Below the pieces are notes generated by a model. That model saw nothing but the letters and a program-made list of their open reading frames with translations, had not been told where the DNA came from and searched no databases. Below, piece by piece: positions 24,580-32,534 of a stretch of DNA of 32,534 nt. The position numbers were made by a program, and so were the translations under genes. Within the stretch, counting starts at the first letter, position 1. Every line of letters starts with the position of its first letter. Source of the DNA: HyVt-560 sp964577195 (lineage in GTDB: Bacteria > Pseudomonadota > Gammaproteobacteria > UWMA-0217); the NCBI GenBank assembly GCA_964577195.1, contig CAZNYF010000011.1:1-32534 (forward strand), read 5' to 3'.

Positions 24580-24907
24580 TCTACCGGCAATCCCCGGAAA
24601 ACGCTATTTTACCATCGGTGAAGTAAGCGAACTCTGTGGGGTCAAACCACATGTGTTGCGCTACTGGGAACAGGAATTCTCAGAGCTCAAACCAGTAAAA
24701 CGACGCGGAAATCGTCGTTATTATCAGCGTCAAGATGTCATCCTCATTCGCCAAATCCGTAGCCTGCTATATGATCACGGCTATACTATCGGTGGCGCAA
24801 GACAGAACCTTTCTGGCGAAGAAGTCAAAGAAGACAATCTACAGAGTCATCAAATCGTCAAACAGGTACGGATTGAGCTAGAAGGCGTATTGAAATACCT
24901 CAAATAG
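24554..24907 (+). CDS. MerR-family transcriptional regulator
   Basis: The 117-residue protein carries a MerR winged helix-turn-helix at residues about 16-85: RYFTIGEVSELCGVKPHVLRYWEQEF, then the NRRYYQRQDVILIRQIRSLLYDHGYTIGGARQNL wing region. The C-terminal part is short, with no Cys pattern for metal sensing. Small MerR proteins of this type sit directly after ihfA in many gammaproteobacteria; their target is not generally known. I took ATG 24554; a TTG at 24545 is in frame but adds only three residues. It is co-transcribed with ihfA and precedes tRNA-Pro by 75 nt. Confidence 0.91.
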   Translation: MLEAGQDIDLPAIPGKRYFTIGEVSELCGVKPHVLRYWEQEFSELKPVKRRGNRRYYQRQDVILIRQIRSLLYDHGYTIGGARQNLSGEEVKEDNLQSHQIVKQVRIELEGVLKYLK

Positions 24908-24982
24908 TCCTCTATAGTCCGTCACCTGATGCACATCGCATCATTCAAGCAAGTCATTTACTGCGTTTCGCAGTATCCAAAT

Positions 24983-25059
24983 CGGGGCGTAGCGCAGCTT
25001 GGTAGCGCACCACACTGGGGGTGTGGTGGTCGTAGGTTCAAATCCTGCCGCCCCGACCA
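24983..25059 (+). tRNA. tRNA-Pro (anticodon GGG)
   Basis: A 77-nt cloverleaf with encoded CCA. The acceptor CGGGGCG pairs with CGCCCCG. The anticodon stem CCACA/TGTGG encloses CTGGGGG with GGG at 25017-25019, and the T-arm has GGTTCAAATCC. C1-G72 is the bacterial tRNA-Pro hallmark. It reads CCC codons. An assembly gap begins 5 nt after its end. Confidence 0.97.
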
Positions 25060-25063
25060 TTTA

Positions 25064-25163
25064 NNNNNNNNNNNNNNNNNNNNNNNNNNNNNNNNNNNNN
25101 NNNNNNNNNNNNNNNNNNNNNNNNNNNNNNNNNNNNNNNNNNNNNNNNNNNNNNNNNNNNNNN
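25064..25163. other. Assembly gap (100 N)
   Basis: Exactly 100 N, of unknown true length. It cuts off the C-terminus of the minus-strand protease gene and hides whatever lies next to the 3' end of tRNA-Pro, a common integration site for islands. Assemblies often break at repeats. Confidence 0.97.
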
Positions 25164-25781
25164 GAAGTTTCTAATTTGATCTATCCCGGTCGCGACGGAG
25201 AGATCATCACGGCGAACAAGTTTTCCATTTATTTTTGTCGCAGCGAATGCTCGAACCATTCCGGCGAGTACGTGCTGGCCTTGTTCACAGGCAATTAGGC
25301 CACCACCAGATTGTCCGTAATTGACAGAGGCTGAGGTGTAAACACTGTTTAACCAGGTGCCTTTATAGCGTCCCGAAGCCGAGACTTGAGATTGTCCCAT
25401 TGGATAGCCCATTGCCCAGACCCATTCGTGTTTAAGGCGCTTTTCGGTCGCAAAATGAATTGGCTTTATGGGAAGCCTGGTGGTTTGGATTAGAGCTAAG
25501 TCGAATTGTTTTTGTTTGGAAATTACCGTAGCAGGGATTAGTTGATCGCCTATTTTGATCATCACGTGATCAGTATCTTTAACGACGTGTGCAGCGGTTA
25601 ATACCTGATTTTCTGAAATGACAATACCGCTGCCAATTGAATCTCCGGCCTCGATGAGTACGATACTCTCCTTGGTCTTTTGATCTGGTGCAGAACATTG
25701 TTTTTCTGCCTGCGCCGTTGCGGTAAATACGTTGATGCAGATGCTGATAGAAATCAGCAGGCTCCTGTTAAATACGGACAT
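25164..25781 (-). CDS. Secreted trypsin-like serine protease (3' end in gap)
   Basis: 206 residues are readable. A signal peptide (FNRSLLISISICINVFTATAQA) is followed by a chymotrypsin-fold domain with all three catalytic residues: His in VLTAAHVV, Asp in FDLALIQT and Ser in YGQSGGGLI. The pattern is of the HtrA/trypsin-like-peptidase type; no PDZ domain is seen, but the C-terminus is lost in the gap. It is probably exported to the periplasm or outside. A strong GGGAGGAG ribosome site lies just upstream of the ATG. The 253 bp separating it from purN contain no other gene. Substrate unknown. Confidence 0.87.
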
Positions 25782-26034
25782 GATCCGCTCCTCCCTTATT
25801 ATTCTTTTTATTTGGACCTTCGGCTATCAGCCTGTTTTGTAGTTATCAGTTGAATAATTTCAACGATATTTCAAAATTCTTTGTGTCCAATTAAATCTAT
25901 CTTAACGGGCGGTAAGGTGCTTTGCTTGTAACTGATTCGAACGGTTTTGTCAGTGACGATAGAAGGCTGGAAAATGGGGAGAGGGTGTTTGTTTCTGAAT
26001 AAAAAAGCGAACTGAATTTTGTGAAATTGTAAGT

Positions 26035-26688
26035 CTAAATATTTTCTAACAGCAGTGGCTTGCTGAGTGGATTCTGCTCAAAGATGACTTGATTATCATG
26101 GCATTGTAATTTACCAGCACAAAACCAGGCGATACTTTGTGGATAGATTTTGTGTTCTAGTGGCAGTAACTCTTGTGCCAGGTTTTCTGCGGTGTGTTCC
26201 GGGCGTAGGGTGAGTTTTGCTTGTAGCACAACCGGGCCGCCATCGAGATTCGGGGTGACAAAATGGACACTGGCACCATGTACAGTATCGTCAGATTCGA
26301 GAGCGCGTTGATGCGTGTTCAAGCCTCGATATTTCGGCAGTAACGATGGGTGGATATTAAGCATTTTGCCAGCAAAGCTCTCAACCAGCTCGTCAGATAG
26401 AATACGCATAAAGCCTGCGAGCACAACCAAACCAGGCCGGTAGTCTTTTAGCTGTTGCAGCAACTCTTTATCGAATAGTTCGCGAGATGAAAACTGACGA
26501 TGATCAAGGACTAGGGTGGAAATATCTGCATTTTCTGCACGTTTCAGGCCTTCTGCATCAGGGCGATTACTAATTACGGCGACGATTTTTCCCGCAACCC
26601 GATCCTCATCTATTGCATCTATCAATGCTTGTAAGTTAGTGCCACTTCCCGAAATCAAGACGACGATTCGGCATGCCGCATGCTTCAT
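26035..26688 (-). CDS. purN: Phosphoribosylglycinamide formyltransferase
   Basis: The 217-residue enzyme transfers a formyl group from 10-formyl-tetrahydrofolate to GAR, the third step of purine synthesis. It shows IVVLISGSGTNLQALIDAI at the N-terminus (phosphate loop), VLAGFMRILSDELVESF, the catalytic Asn-His region MLNIHPSLLPKYRGLNTHQRAL and SVHFVTPNLDGGPVV with the catalytic Asp. Length is normal (E. coli 212). Its start overlaps the purM stop by 4 nt, so the two are translated together. Its folate cofactor ultimately depends on folE-type chemistry, also encoded in the window. Confidence 0.97.
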   Translation of the reverse strand: MKHAACRIVVLISGSGTNLQALIDAIDEDRVAGKIVAVISNRPDAEGLKRAENADISTLVLDHRQFSSRELFDKELLQQLKDYRPGLVVLAGFMRILSDELVESFAGKMLNIHPSLLPKYRGLNTHQRALESDDTVHGASVHFVTPNLDGGPVVLQAKLTLRPEHTAENLAQELLPLEHKIYPQSIAWFCAGKLQCHDNQVIFEQNPLSKPLLLENI

Positions 26689-27746
26689 TCCATGCGAACC
26701 AGAGGAGCGCTGGCTGCTGCTGATTGAGTGATTTTTCCGATATTCCAGCTCTCGATATCGAGGCTTTCCAGCAGTGACTGAGCGGCGGTTATTTGGTTTT
26801 CTGGCAAGACAACGACCATGCCGATGCCGCAGTTAAAGGTTCTGAGCATTTCCTCTTCCACAATATTGCCTTGTTCAGCTAGCCAGTCGAATATAGCGGG
26901 TTGCTGCCAGCTTTTGCGCTGGATGACGGCTTGGGCGCCATCGGGTAGTACCCGCGGTATATTCTCCAGCAAGCCGCCGCCAGTAATGTGCGCGAGTGCG
27001 TGAACATCGTGTTTGTCGATGAGTTCCAGCAGCGGTTTGACGTAAATTGTGGTGGGTGCAAGCAGGGTTTCACCGAGTGTTGAATCGCCAAATGGCTGAT
27101 CTAGTTGCGCTTTGCTGACTTCGAGGACTTTTCTGACCAGGGAATAGCCATTGCTGTGTGGGCCACTGGATGCGAGACCCAGCAAACAGTCGCCTTGTGT
27201 TACATTGGAACCATCCAGAATTTTTGATTTTTCAACGATGCCGACACAAAAACCTGCGAGATCGTAATCACCATTACTGTACATACCGGGCATTTCGGCC
27301 GTCTCGCCGCCAGAGAGCGCCGCGCCAGCTAACTTACAGCCTTCGGCAATACCAGAGATAACGGAGGTTGCTACTTCAAGGTCTAACGATGCAGTGGCAT
27401 AGTAGTCGAGAAAAAATAGTGGCTCAGCACCGCTGACAATAATATCGTTGGCACACATAGCGACTAGATCAATACCGATAGAATCGTGGATATCCAGATC
27501 AATCGCCAGTTTTAACTTAGTGCCAACGCCATCTGTTCCCGAGACGAGTACAGGTTCCTGATACTGATCAAGCGGAATCTGAAACAGCGCGCCAAAGCCG
27601 CCGAGACTGTCGAGCACACCAGGACGTTTGGTCGCTTTGGCGATAGGTTTAATACGTTCAACCAGTTCATTGCCGGCATTAATATCCACTCCGGCATCCT
27701 GGTAAGTGAGTCCAGAATCGGGTGTTTGGGAAGAAGTTTTGCTCAT
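26685..27746 (-). CDS. purM: Phosphoribosylformylglycinamidine cyclo-ligase (AIR synthetase)
   Basis: This ATP-dependent enzyme closes the imidazole ring in purine synthesis. The chosen ATG at 27746 (MSKTSSQTPDSGLTYQDAGVDI, 353 residues) has a GGA 7 nt upstream and matches family length (E. coli 345); an upstream in-frame ATG at 27764 adds six residues. Motifs are YQDAGVDINAGNELVERIKP, VSGTDGVGTKLKLA (ATP/metal site), GIDLVAMCANDIIVSGAEPLFFLDYYA, GGETAEMPGMY and HITGGGLLENIPRVLP. Together with purN it forms the conserved purMN unit on the minus strand. Confidence 0.97.
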   Translation of the reverse strand: MSKTSSQTPDSGLTYQDAGVDINAGNELVERIKPIAKATKRPGVLDSLGGFGALFQIPLDQYQEPVLVSGTDGVGTKLKLAIDLDIHDSIGIDLVAMCANDIIVSGAEPLFFLDYYATASLDLEVATSVISGIAEGCKLAGAALSGGETAEMPGMYSNGDYDLAGFCVGIVEKSKILDGSNVTQGDCLLGLASSGPHSNGYSLVRKVLEVSKAQLDQPFGDSTLGETLLAPTTIYVKPLLELIDKHDVHALAHITGGGLLENIPRVLPDGAQAVIQRKSWQQPAIFDWLAEQGNIVEEEMLRTFNCGIGMVVVLPENQITAAQSLLESLDIESWNIGKITQSAAASAPLVRME

Positions 27747-27845
27747 TGGAAATCCAGCTATCAAGGCGTTGGCGAGTATAGCAGTTGGCTATAAAAACAT
27801 CAGTTAGAGAGTTTGCTGAAACTCTTTTACTTTACAGTTTTTGAA

Positions 27846-29627
27846 TCAATCGGTTTTCCTCGCCCGGAGTCCCGCGCTGGTGATTATTTCGCCGTATTTC
27901 GGGTCTTCGATAACTTGCAGTGTTTCTCCCATACCCCTACCCAAGCCTACAATAACTGCTTCCCGGTCATTGATCACACGAAGAATATAACCAACGGACT
28001 CCCCCGTCATGCCGCTGGCATGATAAATTAAAAAATCATCTTCTATTTTCAATTCTAGGTTTTTCGCCTGAAAGAGTTCCGGTTCTGGTTGATTGATTAC
28101 TTCATAATGACCCACCCGTTGTTTCCAGGCTGCGCTTATTGGTGTCGGTTCAACGCGAACACCAGCCAATACTCTTTCAGTGGGAGTTTCACCAATAATG
28201 ATCTGGTGCCCTGAAATTGTTTCACCATAAATGGTGACATCTTCCAGCCCTGGAAGCGCGAAAGGTAGTAATCCAAACAGCTTGTATCTGAGCGCATATT
28301 TTCCGTGGCCCAGGGGTTTCATATCGAATTGGTTCCCGGAACTTTTCACCGTAAAATGTTCATTGCCACGTTTTTCTAGTTTTGCTTTGCCGAACAATGT
28401 GGCATACGTTCCCGTTAATTCGGGCGTACTATTTGTTTTTGTCTGGGTAGCAGAAGTGTGTAACAGCACTTTTCCATTTTTGGCATACCAGGCAAGCTGT
28501 AATAATTTGGTAGCAATCGCATTGGAACTGGCAGATACGCTATTTGCCATCACCACGACAGCGAGTTTAGATTCTGGCGCGATTAAAAAACTGCTTAAAT
28601 GGGCGATGGTGCCGCCATCATGACCATAAACACGTTCTTTGCCGTTTAAAATTTTATCAAAAATAAACCAGCCCAACCCAATTTGTGTTCCTGCATCGAG
28701 CGCAACACCAGTATTTTGTACAGTCAGCATTTCTTTCAGACTTTGTTTTGAAATAATTTGTTGATCATTTATTTTACCGTCGTTATTGACCAGAATAGCC
28801 AACTGGCTTAGATCAGTGACAGAGGTATTTAAACCGCCCGCAGGAATGTGACTCAGTGGATATTCAATTACAGGTTTTCCGTTGCGATAACTCTTTGATG
28901 CATTCTGGCCGTTAATTTCTGGCTGGAATTTTGAATCATTCATCATCATCGGTTGCAACAAACTTTGTGAGATAAGTTCAGCGTAAGGGGTTTCGCTAAC
29001 ATTTTGCAGAGCATGACCCAGCAGGGTGATGCCAAGATTTGAATAGGACAAAATAGTGTTAGGCGCATACGCTGTGTATTCATTTTTTATTTCATGCACT
29101 ACACGAGTGAAAGGCTGAGGGTTTTGCGACCACATATTGTCGATCCAGTCGGCAGGTAGACCGGAGTGATGCGTCATTATTGTTCGAGGCGTAATGCTAT
29201 CCGTGCTACCAAATCGTGATTTAATTTTAAATTCGGGTAAATACTTAACCAGTGGCTGGTCAATATCCATTTTTTCCTGCTCGGACAATTGCATCGTTGC
29301 CATCGCATTAAAAAGTTTTGAAATCGATCCTGCGCGATAAATGGTTGCTGGCGTGGCTTTTATTTTTAGTTCTTTATCAGCATAACCAAAACCCTGCTGC
29401 CAGATTATTTTATTATTATCGACCAGCGCGATACTCAAACCCACGGTGTTATTTTTTTTCATTTCTTGGTGAATGAACCAGGTCATGTATTTCTTTACAT
29501 ACTGGTAGTCACCGGGGATTGGAGCGGCTGGCTTTTTTGGCTGTGTCCACTTCTGCGTAACTGCACAGGAAGCTAATGTTATTACCATCAGTAATGTAGA
29601 GAGTATTTTTATATTCTGGATCGCCAT
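27846..29627 (-). CDS. Lipoprotein serine hydrolase, beta-lactamase/PBP4* family
   Basis: The 593-residue protein starts with a lipoprotein signal (lipobox LASC, Cys21), so it is probably anchored in the envelope. Residues about 45-385 form a class-C beta-lactamase-like serine hydrolase domain: SxxK as S101-I-S-K104, YSN at 195-197, and HDGG at 336-339 in the third motif position. Homologues include D-aminopeptidases, esterases and carboxypeptidases, so the substrate is open and resistance to beta-lactams should not be assumed. The last 200 residues form a separate beta-rich region (TGTYATLFGKAKLEKRG..., VGHYEVINQPEPELF...), resembling the lipocalin-like C-terminal domains often fused to these hydrolases. 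It lies upstream of purM with a 99-bp gap. Confidence 0.88.
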   Translation of the reverse strand: MAIQNIKILSTLLMVITLASCAVTQKWTQPKKPAAPIPGDYQYVKKYMTWFIHQEMKKNNTVGLSIALVDNNKIIWQQGFGYADKELKIKATPATIYRAGSISKLFNAMATMQLSEQEKMDIDQPLVKYLPEFKIKSRFGSTDSITPRTIMTHHSGLPADWIDNMWSQNPQPFTRVVHEIKNEYTAYAPNTILSYSNLGITLLGHALQNVSETPYAELISQSLLQPMMMNDSKFQPEINGQNASKSYRNGKPVIEYPLSHIPAGGLNTSVTDLSQLAILVNNDGKINDQQIISKQSLKEMLTVQNTGVALDAGTQIGLGWFIFDKILNGKERVYGHDGGTIAHLSSFLIAPESKLAVVVMANSVSASSNAIATKLLQLAWYAKNGKVLLHTSATQTKTNSTPELTGTYATLFGKAKLEKRGNEHFTVKSSGNQFDMKPLGHGKYALRYKLFGLLPFALPGLEDVTIYGETISGHQIIIGETPTERVLAGVRVEPTPISAAWKQRVGHYEVINQPEPELFQAKNLELKIEDDFLIYHASGMTGESVGYILRVINDREAVIVGLGRGMGETLQVIEDPKYGEIITSAGLRARKTD

Positions 29628-29837
29628 ATTAAGTTTTAGACCAAGTCATGAAATACAGATTAGTCTCCGAATCATAACGGTAGAAATGATTCTAGGTCAG
29701 TACCAGTATGTATCGCAATTAAAAGCAGGAGCCAACCCAGCTCTGATAGAGCTTGGCGACAATAACAGCGTGACTGGATTCATTGGCTGTTTGTGATCTT
29801 CACTATACAGTCACGGGCTGAACAACTGGCGATTCGA

Positions 29838-29892
29838 TTGCGGTGGTCGCAAGCCTAAGCTCTCCTAAGGAAAATCCTGAGAAGTACTCAGG
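29838..29892 (+). promoter_or_regulatory. Structured leader upstream of the GGDEF/EAL gene
   Basis: Two perfect small hairpins lie in the 80 nt before the start: TTGCG/CGCAA with a 5-nt loop (29838-29852) and CCTGAG/CTCAGG with a 5-nt loop (29876-29892). Between them, AGGA and TCCT can pair alternatively. A loose likeness to parts of the GEMM c-di-GMP riboswitch (the CGCAAGCCT stretch) is not enough to call it. It could be a riboswitch-like element, an AGGA-rich CsrA-type target or incidental structure. Confidence 0.35.
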
Positions 29893-29919
29893 CAATAATA
29901 ATAAAAAAGGGATTTAGTC

Positions 29920-32496
29920 GTGAAGACGATAATAAAAATAATCAAGCCTCATTATAAGTTCTATGCCGCTTTGGCGTTGTTGATCCCAGTTTTTTTATCG
30001 ATAGCTGTCATCGGAAAAATACTACTCAGCGAAGTGAATCATGCTTATAGCGAGCGTTTGGAAGCAGGGCTTTCGACGTTTGAGGTGCTGATTGATCAAA
30101 AGCTGTCGGTAATTCACAGAGAGCTATCCAGGGTCTCTGATGATGATGCCCTCAAGGTGACGCTGGCGTTGGATATGTATGCACAGCTAGGCCACTATTT
30201 GAAAGAAGAGTTCGCAGGGTCCGGGCTTGATTTTATGCAAATCTTTGCAGCTTCTACCGAGAATAAGCTGGCGGAGGTTGAGTCCACAGCGGGTGTGGCT
30301 CCTGCCAGTTCGGTTTGTAACGAAGATTATCGTGTCCTTGTTGCGGATGCCGGTAAGGTCTTTCTCAAACTTCAGTTCCCCGTCAACCGTGAAGGCGAGA
30401 CACTGGCAATTTTATGTGGTGGTATCGAGCTTGGCAGTAAGCAGTCTATGGCGTACTTGCGAGAAACATTGGGCGCAGATCCTTTTCTTGTCGATGAAAA
30501 CGGTGGCTTGTTGCTGCAGAACAATCTGCAATTCTCTTTACCGCAAGATCTCGCATCAAAAACCTTGTTTTCACCTGAGAATGCGTCAGGAAGCGCCTTT
30601 GCAATGGCTGATCAATTCGAGGTTGAGGGTCCCGATTTTGGTTTTGGACTCATCATTCAAAAATTTCAGGTACGTGATCACGCCATTAAAGTGCTTCAAG
30701 TACTAGTGATTGTATTGCTGTTAATTATGTCAGCGGTCTATTTCGCGTTGCGTAACTACCGTCTGCAACAACGCGCTAAGAAGGATTTGCAAAAGGTTAA
30801 CGAACTGGCTTCAGTGACGCTCTCTTCTATCGGTGATGGCGTCATTACAACCGATTCGAAAGGTTGGGTTAAGTACATGAACACCGCAGCGGTGAGATTA
30901 ACGGGGTATTCGATTGAACAAATGCAAGGTAAACCCTGGAATAGCAAAATCAAACTGGTCGAAAAACGAACCGCCAATCAGATGGATCCGGTGATGGCAT
31001 CCATCAGCCTGAAACGTACAATGCGCAGCACGGTGGATACAAATCTTGTTTCCCAAAAAGGACAGAGCGCAGTGCAATATATTGTTGCACCCATTTTTGA
31101 AAAGCAGGATGTGAGTGGTGCTGTGGTGATATTGCACGATAATTCGCGTGAGCGTGAATTGCGGGAAACGCTGCTCGAGCAGGTGAACACGGACCAGCTG
31201 ACTGGATTAATGAATCGAGGTGCATTTTGCACGTTGGTCGCATCTGCGTTAAAAAATATCAGTTTTTCTGACAATCAGCATGCAGTACTATTTCTTGATC
31301 TGGATCGCTTTAAGGTGGTCAATGATGCTTGTGGTCACCAGGCTGGAGACCTGTTACTTCGCCAGGTAGGGACGATTTTTAATCGGGTGTTACGAAGCGG
31401 TGACGCGCTGGCGCGGTTAGGTGGCGACGAGTTTGGTATTTTTCTAACAGATACGACACCAGAAAACGTATTGACTATTGCTGAGAAGCTGTTGACGGAG
31501 ATCAATAATTTTCGTTTTGTCCATGCAGGTAGACCCTTTTCTATCGGTGTGAGTATCGGTGCGACAATGATGGATGCAGACAGTATAGATTCAGAAAGCG
31601 TCTTTAAACAGGCTGACACAGCATGCTTTGTTGCCAAAGAGCAGGGCAGAAATCGAGTTGAAATGTTTCAACCAGATGCCAATGCCAAAGCAGAAAAACC
31701 AGAGGTTGATTGGATCCCTCGAATTCGTGATGCGCTAAGAAATGATCGAATGTTTCTTTATGTACAGCCGATACGTCCAACCAGCGGTAAGCATTTTCGC
31801 CAATCCGGTATTTTTGAAGTGTTGATCAGAATGCTCGATGACAACATGGATGTTGTCTTGCCGGGCGCATTTTTACCCGTTGCCGATCGCTACGGGCTAA
31901 TGCCGGAAATTGATCGGTGGGTGATCGAATCGGTATTCAAAGACGATGTGATGAGTTCGATTACCCGGGCAGGGGCACGCGACGATACACTGAGTTTAAT
32001 CAGTTTTAATATTTCGTCAGCGTCCATTAGCCAGCCGGAATTTTTGACTTTTGTGACTGATAAATTGACGCAGTATGGAGTATGTCCCGCAAACATCTGT
32101 TTTGAACTGAGTGAGACAACAATTTCGGCGCATCTTGCCGAAGCCGACTATTTTATTTCGGAGTTGTCAGCGATGGGGTGTCGATTTATGATCGATGATG
32201 TTGGTGTGGGTATGAGTTCCTTCAGCCATTTCAAGCATTTGAAAATTGATTTTCTTAAGATTGATAGCTCAGCGATTAAAAATACAGAAACAGATCCAGT
32301 TGATCGTTCGCTAGTCAAGGCTGCCATCGACATCGCTCAGGCAATGGACATGATGGTGGTTGCGGAGTTTGTAGAGACCGAGGAGATTGGAAAATCATTA
32401 TCCCGACTTGGGGTAGATTATTTACAGGGCTATGCCGTTGGCAGGCCATATCCCATCGAGGATTTCCGGCAACGCATTCTTCATATTGCCGCCTGA
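29920..32496 (+). CDS. Membrane GGDEF-EAL c-di-GMP synthase/phosphodiesterase
   Basis: The 858-residue protein starts at GTG with AAGGGA about 7 nt upstream. Order: membrane helix (about 14-35), an extracytoplasmic sensory region (about 36-250, with one Cys pair candidate, C134 and C167), a second helix (about 255-278), a PAS domain (about 290-410), GGDEF domain (about 420-585) and EAL domain (about 600-855). GGDEF is intact at 501-505, and the inhibitory I-site RSGD (492-495) sits five residues before it, so synthesis with product inhibition is likely. The EAL motif reads EVL (633-635) and DDFG reads DDVG (759-762). Other phosphodiesterase residues (FNIS, FELSE, LKID, AEFVET, LQGY) are retained, so hydrolysis is possible. 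The ligand of the sensor is unknown. Confidence 0.94.
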   Translation: MKTIIKIIKPHYKFYAALALLIPVFLSIAVIGKILLSEVNHAYSERLEAGLSTFEVLIDQKLSVIHRELSRVSDDDALKVTLALDMYAQLGHYLKEEFAGSGLDFMQIFAASTENKLAEVESTAGVAPASSVCNEDYRVLVADAGKVFLKLQFPVNREGETLAILCGGIELGSKQSMAYLRETLGADPFLVDENGGLLLQNNLQFSLPQDLASKTLFSPENASGSAFAMADQFEVEGPDFGFGLIIQKFQVRDHAIKVLQVLVIVLLLIMSAVYFALRNYRLQQRAKKDLQKVNELASVTLSSIGDGVITTDSKGWVKYMNTAAVRLTGYSIEQMQGKPWNSKIKLVEKRTANQMDPVMASISLKRTMRSTVDTNLVSQKGQSAVQYIVAPIFEKQDVSGAVVILHDNSRERELRETLLEQVNTDQLTGLMNRGAFCTLVASALKNISFSDNQHAVLFLDLDRFKVVNDACGHQAGDLLLRQVGTIFNRVLRSGDALARLGGDEFGIFLTDTTPENVLTIAEKLLTEINNFRFVHAGRPFSIGVSIGATMMDADSIDSESVFKQADTACFVAKEQGRNRVEMFQPDANAKAEKPEVDWIPRIRDALRNDRMFLYVQPIRPTSGKHFRQSGIFEVLIRMLDDNMDVVLPGAFLPVADRYGLMPEIDRWVIESVFKDDVMSSITRAGARDDTLSLISFNISSASISQPEFLTFVTDKLTQYGVCPANICFELSETTISAHLAEADYFISELSAMGCRFMIDDVGVGMSSFSHFKHLKIDFLKIDSSAIKNTETDPVDRSLVKAAIDIAQAMDMMVVAEFVETEEIGKSLSRLGVDYLQGYAVGRPYPIEDFRQRILHIAA

Positions 32497-32497
32497 T

Positions 32498-32534
32498 TTA
32501 TGTCCATGGATGGACGGTATTTCGCAAGGAGCCA
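32498..32534 (+). repeat. Dispersed repeat, truncated by the window end
   Basis: The last 37 nt match the reverse complement of 2099-2135 at 34 of 37 positions, including the run GGATGGACGGTATTTCGCAA. It starts 1 nt after the stop of the GGDEF/EAL gene. The element presumably continues beyond the window. Confidence 0.8.

Noticed and set aside
24983..25781. Genomic island inserted at tRNA-Pro
   Set aside because: No integrase or repeated tRNA end is visible; the gap prevents a decision, so it is listed only as a low-interest check.
27808..27828. AGAGTTT/AAACTCT hairpin followed by TTTT, as a terminator
   Set aside because: The T-run lies on the plus strand, where no gene ends here; in the minus-strand direction no T-run follows the stem.
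29800..29900. GEMM (c-di-GMP-I) riboswitch before the GGDEF/EAL gene
   Set aside because: Only a short CGCAAGCCT-like similarity is visible; the conserved GCAAACC and ACGCAAAGCC blocks are not both present. Kept only as a structured-leader candidate.
1..32534. CRISPR array, toxin-antitoxin, restriction or prophage genes
   Set aside because: I looked for regularly spaced repeats and for characteristic proteins in all readable frames and found none.

Overview
The window looks like a chromosomal segment of a gammaproteobacterium from a draft assembly. The support is the block thrS-infC-rpmI-rplT-pheS-pheT-ihfA-merR-tRNA-Pro, a common gammaproteobacterial order, plus IHF-alpha, a MoxR/BatABD operon of the gammaproteobacterial type with a DUF4381 gene, and a REP-like palindrome pair. 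I cannot name a genus. Three runs of exactly 100 N (4961-5060, 18949-19048, 25064-25163) are scaffolding gaps. The one inside thrS can be sized from homology and is nearer 280 nt, so the N count should not be read as distance.

Layout. 1-2.2 kb: the 3' tail of an unidentified gene, a convergent PiT-family phosphate transporter, and a 481-bp intergenic stretch carrying a dispersed repeat. 2.2-4.9 kb: a putative outer-membrane barrel protein, a GDP-fucose synthase and a WecG/TagA glycosyltransferase. 5.06-11.56 kb: a tightly overlapping six-gene operon (MoxR ATPase, DUF58, DUF4381, VWA, VWA-TPR, BatD-like) that probably forms an envelope-associated chaperone or stress complex. 11.57-15.04 kb: three minus-strand genes (GT4 glycosyltransferase and two Gfo/Idh/MocA oxidoreductases), apparently for polysaccharide or sugar-nucleotide metabolism. 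15.2-17.6 kb: a 161-bp MITE-like element just upstream of folE, then an ECF sigma/anti-sigma pair and a REP pair. 17.6-25.06 kb: tRNA-Val(GAC), the translation block and tRNA-Pro(GGG). 25.16-29.6 kb, minus strand: a secreted trypsin-like protease cut by a gap, purN, purM and a lipoprotein serine hydrolase. 29.9-32.5 kb: a membrane GGDEF/EAL c-di-GMP enzyme with an intact GGDEF motif and I-site. The window ends inside another copy of the repeat seen near 2.1 kb.

Most of this is core genome with well-known functions, and I do not see a clearly new defence, mobile or biosynthetic system. The points most worth a second look are: the infC start, which has to be a non-canonical codon, most likely AUC; the MITE that supplies the folE upstream region; the composite dispersed repeat sharing one end with that MITE; the leader of the GGDEF/EAL gene, which has hairpins but no confident riboswitch match; and the VWA-TPR fusion in the bat operon.
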